The notes under the pieces: model-generated
The model's input: the letters and a program-made list of their open reading frames with translations, nothing else
Database searches by the model: none
Told to the model about the DNA's origin: nothing
Assembly (NCBI GenBank): GCA_902806575.1
Contig: CADCXD010000013.1
Location: 1 to 64,000, forward strand
Direction of reading: 5' to 3'
Origin: Jackrogersella multiformis
Taxonomy: Eukaryota; Ascomycota; Sordariomycetes; Xylariales; Hypoxylaceae
Length of the DNA stretch: 64,000 nucleotides
Shown here: in pieces, positions 46,998 to 56,805 of the stretch
How the letters are laid out: every line of letters starts with the position of its first letter
Numbering within the stretch: the stretch's first letter is position 1
Program-made: the position numbers and the translations under genes

Positions 46998-48547
46998 CTA
47001 GGTGGATTTTTCCGATGTGGGCTTCGCCTCCGCATCCTTAGCCGGCACCGAATCGGCCAGCCCTGTCGCGCTCTGCAAAATGCTGGTCGGCGGCGGGCTT
47101 AACAGATAAGCAGACGGGATAAGTTTCGCTCTCGCGGCCGGGTTCAAGGTAAGCCCGAACCCGGGCTTGTCGAGGTCGGCGGAGGTCAGGTAACCCTTCT
47201 TCGGGATAGGCTCGTCCAGGAAGAGATCTCCAAACACCGGGAGGACACTCTTGCCATCCGGAGAGTTCGCTAGGTATTCCTGGAAGGGAGTGTTTGGCTG
47301 TGAGATGACAAAGTGGTAACTGTAAGGTCCGCTCGCGTGAGGTACCACGGGGATATCATATGCGGCAGCCATGGCAGACACCCTGAGAAGTTCCGTCAGG
47401 CCACCCAACCACATAACATCCGGCTGGATAATGTCGAGGTTGCGTCCCTCGATCAGCTTGCGGAACCCGTACCTGGAGTATTCGTGTTCTCCCGTCGTGA
47501 ACTTGAGGCTAGGGTGGGCTCGTTTGATCTGCTCGAATCCGTCCGTGTCGTCGGGGGTCAAGCACTCCTCCCACCAGTTGATATTTAGGTCCTTGCACTT
47601 CTCGGCGATCTCGATGGTATACGACACGTTCAAGCTCATGTAGCAGTCGACCATGATGGGGAAGTCTGGTCCCACGCTCTCGCGATGCTTGCGAAGGAAC
47701 TCGATATTCTTCCTCAAGCCCACATGACCATCAGCCGGGCAGAAGGGGAGAGGTACCTTGGCCCCCCAGAAACCCATCTCTTTGGCAGCCGTCGGTTCGG
47801 GTCCCGTGCAATAGAAGTCTATGCGCTCCCTCGCTGCACCCCCGATGAGCCTATATACAGGCTCGTTCCTCAGCTTGCCGATCAAATCCCAGAGGGCTAG
47901 GTCGATGACCGAGATGATGGCTATCGGTAATCCCTTACGGCCGTAGAACATAGAAGCTCGGTACATCTGCTCGAAGAGCAGGTTGGTATTCCTAGGGTCA
48001 GCCCCTATCAGGAACCTCTCGAAGTGCTTGTGAACAATCCAGCATGCCGGCGGGCCTATATGGCAAATCCATCCATCAGTATGCGATTTATTGCTCAATA
48101 CTAGTAAGTAGTCGACTAGGAGGGATATTCTTACCGCCAAAACCCGTCGCAAAGCCTACGGTGCCATCGCTAGCCTCGATCTCGACAAGGAATGATCCGA
48201 GGACGTTAATGCCCCAGCTCGTTCTCGACTTTTTATACTGGTCCCAGATAGAACACGGTGTCGAGATATCCGAGTCGATCAGCCTACAATTACGCAAATA
48301 TTAGTCTCGCTTTTTCAACCATCTCGAGTTGTCTGGTGTAAAGGATGTTCAAGCTTAGAAAACGTACCAGTGGCCGCCTTCGACATTGTGATAGTCGCCG
48401 CCTAGATCGAGTTAGTTAGCTTCACTTCACCATTCCCCGCTTCCCCGACCCATTCTATGCGAGCAAGATTTGCATACCTGCACCGACACCACCAATCACG
48501 TATGATCTGATAGCCTTGATGGTGGGAAACTGCCTCACCGAAGCCAT
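46998..48547 (-). CDS. LRA3: L-rhamnonate dehydratase
   Basis: Enolase-superfamily enzyme that dehydrates L-rhamnonate to 2-keto-3-deoxy-L-rhamnonate, step 3 of the fungal non-phosphorylated L-rhamnose pathway. Exons 48547-48478, 48401-48368, 48283-48135 and 48055-46998 give 436 residues, close to the yeast enzyme. The first two exons are very short (70 and 34 bp), and all junctions join in frame (GGVGAGGDYHNVEGGHWLIDSD). Metal-ligand acids are visible in order in MVDCYMSL, WWEECLTPDD and GEHEYSRYGF. The general acid/base His is in PHASGPYSYHF. SRTSWGINVLGSFLVEIE and FGGPPACWIVHKHFERF are typical of this subgroup. It is divergent from LRA1. Confidence 0.93.
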
Positions 48548-50117
48548 CACGGATTATATCAGCCTTGTGATATGTCTTTTTATCACCGTTGTCGCTTCTG
48601 GTTATATTGCTGGTCTTACTTTGCCTGTAGGAGCGTCGTAGGTAGGCAGTATAATGCTGGACAGGTGGTGGGATTGAGAGACACGACAGAGGCGGGTAGG
48701 GTAACAAACAACAAACTAGAGTAGGGAACTTAGAAGAGTCTTGACCGGAATATTAAATATATGTAGAAACACACAAGGCACCAGCGTCAAGCTCGGCTTC
48801 CCGGACAGCGATCTTCCCTGGACATTTGAAAAAGGTCCCCAAAGACCGAGAAGCCCCCTCGGATAGTGGGGTGCCTGGGATGGCCAGAGAAGCCGTTCTA
48901 GCTCCTCGCATTCGTCCTAATGGATGTGGTTTCTACATCGGATGGTTGGTATTCGGACTAGCTTGCATTACGTTTCATGAGAAATAACTGTTCGTCCTTC
49001 TCAGTCCAGTCACTTACGCGGGTCGGTCTCCAATCCCCCGACAATAACTTAGGTCGCTCATCTCTAAGTTTGACGAAGTTCCTTAGTCAGGGGTTTTTTT
49101 TTGCTTCCTACCTACCTAGGTTTATCGAATAGCCATCGTACCAGGCCCAAGTCACGAGGTCGATTATATTCTGCAAGCCCATACTATCCTACATACATGA
49201 CGCATAGTAACTCGTCCTATAGGTTGGAAATCCATATACGTGAAGCGTCTAGCCATAAGGTAGTATGCCCCGCGATAGATTTACAATATTTCCACTAATA
49301 CCCAAGTAAGGATGAGGTATAACCAAGCACACGACCCTACGATGCACTCCTAAACCAGGTAAAAACGACGACACAATAGAATGGACACATATGAATAGGG
49401 GAAACTTACTGTGTACATCTTAGAACATTTTCTAGGTTTAACTATCTATCCATACCTAAGTATATTCAGCAATGGTCCAGGGTATGCCGAGGCGGATAAC
49501 CCTGCGTCTTTAGACCCAGGTCCCGAACAAAATCTCGCCGCTCATTGCCCCGAGATCGTGGGGTTATGTGGTAATCATACGTCGCCAAGGTCGGTAGCAC
49601 GCTAGATTCATCACGAGCAAACTTACAAACTACAAAGATTACCTAATGATAGAATTGGGAGATCGTAGAATTCGCCGTAGAACATGGATCCATATACGTG
49701 TTTGCGAGAATTAAAGTAGATACGAGGAAACCCGGTGTCTCTTTTAAGTAGAAAATCTAACTATATTATTATTTCCTAGAGAAACTTCATCCACGGGGTT
49801 GGATATCTACAAACACGAACAGCAGCATTCCATCACATGCTAAAGCTACCTACCCCGCCATAGAACCCTGGATACCTTAGGTACTCTTCATATTAGCCAG
49901 GTACAGGGCAGAACATAGCATAGCATAGCTTCAACACTGATTTCAGTGCCTGCAAGTCCCAAGACAACGACAGCATCGATCCCAGCTTGAGCCTCTCACC
50001 TTCCGATTCCTTCTACCGACCATCGACTCAAACAACACAGCTCATACTTGACTGATACACATCCACACAACAGTTATCATACACCTATAAAGAGACGACT
50101 CATATACTACTCACGAA
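48548..50117. promoter_or_regulatory. Shared divergent promoter of LRA3 and LRA1
   Basis: 1.57 kb between the divergent LRA3 and LRA1 starts, with no gene. Three matches to the CreA carbon-repressor consensus SYGGRG occur: GTGGGG at 48866-48871, and GCGGGG on the minus strand at 49268-49273 and 49853-49858. A TCGGA direct repeat 15 bp apart (48938-48942 and 48953-48957) could suit a Zn2Cys6 dimer. A six-base consensus is expected by chance, so these are candidates only. Confidence 0.45.
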
Positions 50118-50978
50118 ATGCCAGCAACAAACCTTCTGGCAGGCAAAACCGCCATCTTAACGGGGGGCACCACAGGCATCGGCCGAGCCATCACCCTCGA
50201 GTACCTACGACAGGGATGCAACGTCGTGGTGAACCACCTGGGCCTAGACCGTGACAAGTCGCATCTCGACTCCCTCGTTGCCGAAGCAGAGTCTCTTAAA
50301 CCCGATCCCCCTTCCCCTAACCCCGGCACAACGATAGGCACCCTCGACCACCTCGCAGGCGACGTCTCCGACCCTTCCACGGGCCCGGCGCTGGTCGCCC
50401 ACGCCGTCTCTCGTTTCGGGAGGCTGGACATCTGCGTGAGCAACGCCGGCATCTGCCAATTTGCCGAGTTCCTGACGATGTCGGGGGACCTGTGGTCGCG
50501 GACAGTCCGCACGAACCTGGACGGGGCGTTCTACGTCGTGCAAGCGGCGGCGCGGCAGATGGCGTCTCAAGAACCGCTCCCCCCTTCGCCTTCCTCCTAT
50601 TCCCCCCAGAAGCGGCGCGGCTCCATCATAGGCATAAGCAGCATATCCGCCCTGGTCGGCGGGGGCCAGCAGACGCACTACACGCCTACGAAAGCGGGGG
50701 TCCTATCCCTAATGCAGAGCTGCGCGGTGGCTCTCGGCAAGCACGGCATCCGGTGCAACGCGCTTTTGCCGGGGACGATCCGCACGCAGCTCAACGACGA
50801 GGACCTGGCGGACGACAGCAAGCGTGCGTACATGGAGGGACGGATTCCGCTGGGGCGCACAGGGGACCCGCGCGACATGGCCGGCCCGGCCGTCTTCCTG
50901 GCCTCTGACGAGCTGAGTGGCTACGTGACCGGCGCCCAGCTGCTGGTCGACGGGGGTCTGTTTGTTAACCTCCAGTGA
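50118..50978 (+). CDS. LRA1: L-rhamnose 1-dehydrogenase (SDR)
   Basis: Short-chain dehydrogenase that oxidises L-rhamnose to L-rhamnono-lactone, step 1 of the non-phosphorylated rhamnose pathway. It is one exon of 286 residues. The cofactor motif is TGGTTGIG (15-22) and the NAG motif is at 109-111. The catalytic set is Ser165, Tyr178 and Lys182 (SSISALVGG ... THYTPTKAG). IRCNALLPGTIRT, YMEGRIPLGRTGDPRDMAGPAVFLASD and the C-terminus AQLLVDGGLFVNLQ match the yeast RHA1/LRA1 enzyme closely from memory. A Pro/Ser-rich insert at about 142-157 is an addition to the yeast form. The gene is markedly GC-richer than its surroundings, with strong G/C third positions. Confidence 0.93.
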   Translation: MPATNLLAGKTAILTGGTTGIGRAITLEYLRQGCNVVVNHLGLDRDKSHLDSLVAEAESLKPDPPSPNPGTTIGTLDHLAGDVSDPSTGPALVAHAVSRFGRLDICVSNAGICQFAEFLTMSGDLWSRTVRTNLDGAFYVVQAAARQMASQEPLPPSPSSYSPQKRRGSIIGISSISALVGGGQQTHYTPTKAGVLSLMQSCAVALGKHGIRCNALLPGTIRTQLNDEDLADDSKRAYMEGRIPLGRTGDPRDMAGPAVFLASDELSGYVTGAQLLVDGGLFVNLQ

Positions 50979-51943
50979 AATTTTCCCACTTACCTAGGTA
51001 CCTAAGTATAGTGACGACTGTAATAACTGACAAACCACATCGGTCAGCCAGAGCATCCAGCCATCCATCTTCGGAAATTCGGTCCCCCTTCCCCTTACCA
51101 CCAGCCCACCAACTCCCCGTGCAATTGTGCATACCTTCCTGCACCCCGCCCTGATCGGTAGGTAGCTAGGATGCCTACCAAAGTCGTTCTAGGCCGTGTG
51201 CGTACATACAGGCGGGATAGAGTGGTAGAGTAGGTAGATGCAGGCATATTATGTAGTAATCATGCTAGTTAGGTAGCGAATACAACACAGTTAGCGAGAT
51301 ATATTGCAGGCGACGCGGGAATAACAGATAGGCGAGTAGAGTAGGAGTTGGGTCTGATCAATGGTTAGTGTGAGGCGTAAAGGGAAGAGTCGGGAAGCAA
51401 TAGTATCAAAATATGTATATTATAAGAAAGATTACGAGCGCCAATGGAAAAAGCTGTATCGTCGAATACTCATCGAAAAAGTTATTGTACAAAAAGAACA
51501 AGTATGAAAGAGTAAATATTTGCAAGGGCGTATTCTGATATATGTGTACGAGCAGTAGTGAGCTCAGTGACGTTAGTGAACAGGTGCAGATAGATATTAA
51601 ATTGTCTCGTTATAAGGTAGTCAAGCCATGGCACACTGACAAATCAGGATAAAATGAGTGTAGATGTGAAATAGCTTCAAATTTTACTGAGCTTAAATAT
51701 ATCAATTTTACCAGTAACGCCATATGATGCACGATATCCGACAGACTTCTAGATAGACAAGTCCAATCCCAAGAATAACATAAGAGTCCTGATAATGCCT
51801 GAATGAATGCCCTTTCTACCGCATGATCCCATGCGTGAAGAGTGTAAATAGAAACAAGAAACGGTAGAATGTAATCGGTAATGGTATCATGTAAATATTT
51901 CTAAAAAAATCACAATCGTGAAAAAGAAATCGTGATAAAGTGA
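50979..51943. other. Intergenic region, convergent
   Basis: This lies between the 3' ends of LRA1 and the HAD-family gene. It has CTAGGTACCTAAG just after the LRA1 stop (50993-51007) and is AT-rich from 51400. No gene is seen. Confidence 0.45.
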
Positions 51944-53380
51944 TCATGCAGTAAGCTCAACTGTGCGCTCCTCGATAGGGCTGAACACAGCGAGGTCTTG
52001 CGCTTCTTCCAAGGTCAACTTGGGCATATCAACCAGGCGGGGTTTCTGGTTCTGCTTCTTCTTAATTCTTCTCTCCATCTCGCGCTCGATGCCATGGTTC
52101 ACAGCGTCTAACACCGTAGTCACGGTGATGCGAGGCTTGTAGGCCGGCTCGGTGCCATCCTGGTAGACGCCGGTCTTGACCAGGATGCTGTACCAGTCGT
52201 TCTCGGCCTTCTCGTTGTACTGGTTAGTACCCCGGATATCGCTCTCGGGAGTATCGCCGACAAAGTAGACCGTGTTCGGGGGCGCGTTTAGGCGGTGCTC
52301 GTTCTTGCGCCACCGCTTTAGTAGACGAGTAGCAAACTCGAAGGTTCCGATCTGGGGCTTGCCGAAGGCATGCGTCTCCAAGGTCTTGCCCTTGGTGACC
52401 TCCTTGAAGGTGTACTCGACGATCCCTCGGAGGGCACCCATGCCGAGTCGGACGTTGTCGTGAGCGGCGGACCAGACGACATCGTTGTGGGAGAAGAAGA
52501 TAGGCGGGCCTTCGTCGAAGGTCTCCGACAGGGTACCAATGCGGCCGCCTTTGGACATGGCCAGGTCGAGAATGATTTGCAGGTCTCCAGCCCAATCGCG
52601 GGAGTCGGCGAAAACAAAGATGGCCTCGATGGTGACCTCGTTAAAATCTCGTTCCTTCGAGTTGCGATGCTCCTCGGGGGTCAGCTTGCGGAATGGCGTA
52701 GTAGCCGCGTTGGCCTTGATGATGTCGCCCGGAGTGACGACATCCGTGAAACCGTATCCTTGGGCCACGGTACGGCACTTCTCGCCCTCACCGCCGACAA
52801 CTAGGACGGTATTGTATTTAGAGGCCATCTCAGACATAGGCGTGTGGCCGCAGATGAACTGAGCTGGTGAGATCTCAATGTCCAACTGGCCGGAGAGGTC
52901 GCTACAACGCTCTGCCTCGGTCTTGCCACCACCGTTTGTCAAGAAAATGTACGGACTGTTTAGTTATACTTAGCAAATCGTTCGATGTATGGCACTATGT
53001 AAGAGAGATATGTAAAGCACTTACACCTTTATACCGTATTTATTTTCGCCGTTTAGGACCTTCATGGCCTGGATAGCCTCTGGAATAGGACGTCCACCTC
53101 GAACTAAGACACCGTCGATATCGAAGGCGAAGGCGAAGCTGTCTGCGACGCACTCGTCGTCGATAGGGGGAGAGATGGGGGAGATAGCCCCTTCTAACTC
53201 CGGAGTCGAAGGAGTGGCGCTAGCGGCCGGGCTCAAGGACGGAGCAGTCTCTGATTCGGACGGGCTCCTGGATGAGGACTCATCAACGAGCAGCTTACGA
53301 GAGAGATCAGTTCTAGCTGTCTCGATCTCGTCGACAAAGCTGCCGCGGTGGAAGGTAGGTTGCTGGGGTTCCAAAGACAT
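51944..53380 (-). CDS. HAD-superfamily hydrolase (CECR5/HDHD5, yeast YKR070W type)
   Basis: Class IIA haloacid dehalogenase-like phosphatase family protein, mitochondrial in yeast, with an unsettled substrate. Exons 53380-53025 and 52955-51944 give 455 residues. The HAD motif I Asp pair is in FAFDIDGVLVRGG, motif II in PYIFLTNGGGKTEAERC, and the motif III Lys in the AFGKPQIGTFEFA region. Motif IV acids lie in VYFVGDTPESDIRG. The N-terminal 85 residues are Ser/Pro-rich and lack the clear Arg-rich presequence expected for mitochondrial import, so location is unsure. The C-terminal segment EREMERRIKKKQNQKPR is strongly basic. Confidence 0.9.
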
Positions 53381-54638
53381 GGTGAAAGTAGATGTTATAA
53401 AGTGAAAGGTAAAGATCGAACTCGACACGCGGTATAAAAGCAAATTTGTAGTTTTGGAAGCTAGGAGGAACCAGCCAAATATCCTCAGTCTCAAAGGTGG
53501 TGTAAGATATCTTGAGGTGATTGTTCTTTAAGACATAAAACACTTGAAATCCGGGTGAGTTGCCGTTTTGATAGTTGAAAAGGAAAATCAGATTCATCCT
53601 GGAAGACCGGGAGAGGGCATATATATATACCTAGGTATATATATATATCTTTGCATGAACAACCCAGCATGGAGAAGAGTGGTTCTTTTGGTATCTCTTT
53701 CTGGTACATCTAGTTGTAAACAGAACAGAGGTACATAATACATTCCGTCATTTCGAAAGCATCAACAAAGAATAACAATGGCGTATAATGTCAAGGAGGT
53801 TAAGGAGAGGGTTAGGAATAAGTGGACACACCCTAACATGTACAATGATGTGTGTCTACATACTAGTCGGTCGTACACTCGTAATGTGTGGATGGGAGTG
53901 TGGTTTCTGTGTGGATCCGGTCTTATACTACCCTGCAGGGCTAGCATATCCATAGTACTATGGCAGTAGGTAGGTAGTATGTAGTATACCCCTAGTTGTA
54001 CCTTACCCCCTACTTAGGCATGTGTAAAGAGTCAAGATAGTATAAGTGGAAAGGCAAAGGTAATCGGTTTCGGCTATCGCTTACCAGTTACTTACATAGG
54101 ATAGCAAATTTTGAGTCGCCGAGCGCGCGAAGCCAATGGAAATTTACGTACCTAGGTATCTATTTACCTTGGTATTATAACTGAATAGGTAAAGTACGCC
54201 CAAGGTATAATCTCACTGCTTTTAACGTCAGCCCTGTGGGTGTCTCTTATAGCGTTACTAAGTTGTAACGTCGAAGTCGACCCTATGTCTTGGCTGTTGG
54301 TGCATCGATGAACTGTACATCATCGACTGGCCGTCCATATTCAGGGGTCCTCTAATTACCTAGATACCTAGGGTAGTAGGTACGGGAATCTGCCCAGTAT
54401 CTACATATTTAGTACCAAGGCTCTTCGCATAAACCAACCGCTCAGAGAAACGATAGGTTAGATTATTTATAAATATACAGTACGTATAATATGGTAATAT
54501 GTAGTATATCGCACGCAGTATGCTGTAGGAGGATTCACGAATGAGGTGACCTACCCGGTTGCTAACATAACATGTATCGAGAATCAGGGTCGTGTTCTTC
54601 TTCTATCATTCGCTTGAGTTGCCGAACCTAGCAGGGTC

Positions 54639-54682
54639 GGGACTTGTCACACCTTGAGAGCATTAAGCAACCCGACAAGTCC
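54639..54682. repeat. Inverted repeat, possible hairpin
   Basis: GGACTTGTC (arm at 54640-54648) and GACAAGTCC (54674-54682) are perfect reverse complements over nine bases, with a loop of about 25. The overlapping GTCGGG/CCCGAC pair gives an alternative stem. It sits in a GC-richer patch (54600-54770) inside an AT-rich surround. Confidence 0.55.
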
Positions 54683-56745
54683 TCGTGGCGTGCAGGACCA
54701 GGGCACTAGCCTCGCCAGGTGTGGATGACGCCGCGGCCTAAAGGGGAGAAGATCGATTACGTAGGACGCCGCGTTTAGCAGTGTTATCTATCTAACCTTT
54801 TTGCGCGGAGATTTGGTTCTCGTACTGTATGAAGATGTAATCATGCTTCTTTGATATTTCCCTACTACTAGAGGGTGGCAGTTTGCTGTCCAACCAGAAA
54901 GCGACAAGAGGAACAATAAGCGGGTATTTCCTCTGGTCGATTCAACCCGTGCGTGTGGCGTATTAGCTTATTGGCATATCCTTTGCTAACAAACCTGTCA
55001 GCTCGCTTGACAGATTGTCATCGGGATAATTACTCGCGATGATTGTATATGCCTAGCTCCAAATAAAATCAGGCTGAGTTGAGATTGGGTAACATGAGGC
55101 CAGTGAAAAAACCTTTCTACTACATAGTACATAGTACATAGTATGTACGATACTTCCCAGGCGCAGAAGAAGTAGGCTAGATTAGGCAGGCGACCAACTT
55201 GGTTCGGCTGTCGAAGCACGTGTGGGCTAACTCTTCGTCTGTTTCCAGCTAGCGAGAATAACGGCGGCGGTGTTTTTTGACTCGGGCCGTAATATAGGAT
55301 GAATCATTATTGGAAGGCATCAGCGCCATATCTATGTCGAAGTTGGGTTATGTTGCTGACGTGCCAAATAATTTTTGGCTGGACTTCATCAACAATGTCC
55401 AATGTCAACGTATCAATCCGTCTCCGTCCGCAGTTTTTGTGTTGCGTTTCCCTCATTACACTGCCTGGGAGGCTGTAAGCTACCGCTGGCTAGGTATGTT
55501 CGATGCAAGGATCACTGATAGATCGGACCGAGAAGCCAGGCTTCTGGGTGTCTGTATGTTGCAATGGCTGGATGGTCTGTTAAGCGATCTTATCATATTA
55601 TGTAGGTACGGCGGAAGGATTGGATATATTATTAAGCGGAAGCCATAACAGGAAGCCTTTAGAGGAAGCCTCAAGAAGAAGCGCGCCTACAAAGTCAAGT
55701 ACCTACCAGCCTACCTAGTTGCATATGTAGGTAGGTACCTTGTAGGCCAATTCGGATAGATCTGGTACGACAAAGCGGTTAAAGAAGGAGAACAAGGAGA
55801 AGGCGAGGGGGGTACAAGTTTGTACAGTGATTAGAAACACTGTCCAGATAGGACGAATTAAACGAATTGATTGGATTATGGTAGAAGTTGAAAGTTGAAA
55901 AGTTGATGTTCAACGGTTACGGTTAGCCGAAGAGTAGAAGTCGGAACAGCCGCAGAGGCTCTGACGTCAAGCGCCCTCCGAAATAGTGGATTATAGTGGA
56001 GTCGCTCTAAATCTCTACATGGATCTTTTTAATTCTTTTTATGCAATGTTGGTATTAGTCTTGTGCCTGTTCGGCCTTTTTCACCACGCAGCCTCCGGCA
56101 AGATTAGCCACCTTTTGACCGATACATCCAGACAAGGACCCCTCTTTTTTCCCTGCTCAAAGGTACCTAGGTACGTACCTTGTCAGTAATACGTACCTAC
56201 CTAAACATATAGGGTACATGTAGGTAACTAGGTACCTCTTCTACGACTGCTAGGTACCCCTCAGTTAACTGGAAAGAGTACGTAGCAGCATGGGGTCAGT
56301 GCGTGTATACCCCCCCAATGTGGCCCCCAATACCCCTCCATCTTAGAACCTCAGCTTTAGTTCAGATGCCCCTGGAGATCCATTTATACTCCCACCAACA
56401 ATACACCATCCACTATATAGTCGAATATAGTGAATATAGTCGATATGACCGAGATACGTATCTGGCTCCCCTGAAACGACGGATAACCTCTTGGGGCAAG
56501 ACACGGGACAATCAGCCTGCGAACGGTACTACGACGGCGGCTATGACGGAAAGGAATATCTCCGCTTTCCGGATATGTTACCATCCATTGGGACATAACA
56601 TGATCTAATCTTAGACAAGGCCTACATTGTGTGGTGTTAACGGTTCTAAATTCCCACTTACATCGAGATGTCTTACCTACCTACCCTAGCTGCCTAGGTA
56701 GGTAGGTAGGTAGACTCTAGAGGTCTCTCTCCCCTCTAAGTGCCT

Positions 56746-56805
56746 AGGGTATGTAATAGGGTATGTAATAGGGTATGTAATAGGGTATGTAATAGGGTAT
56801 GTAAG
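56746..56805 (+). repeat. 12 bp tandem repeat, five copies
   Basis: Five adjacent copies of AGGGTATGTAAT, the last ending G instead of T. Each unit contains TAGGGT, the telomere hexamer read in a permuted frame. Confidence 0.9.

Noticed and set aside
55310..55648. 112-codon plus-strand frame in the gene desert
   Set aside because: No motif or family recognised and an implausible start context; kept out of the gene list.
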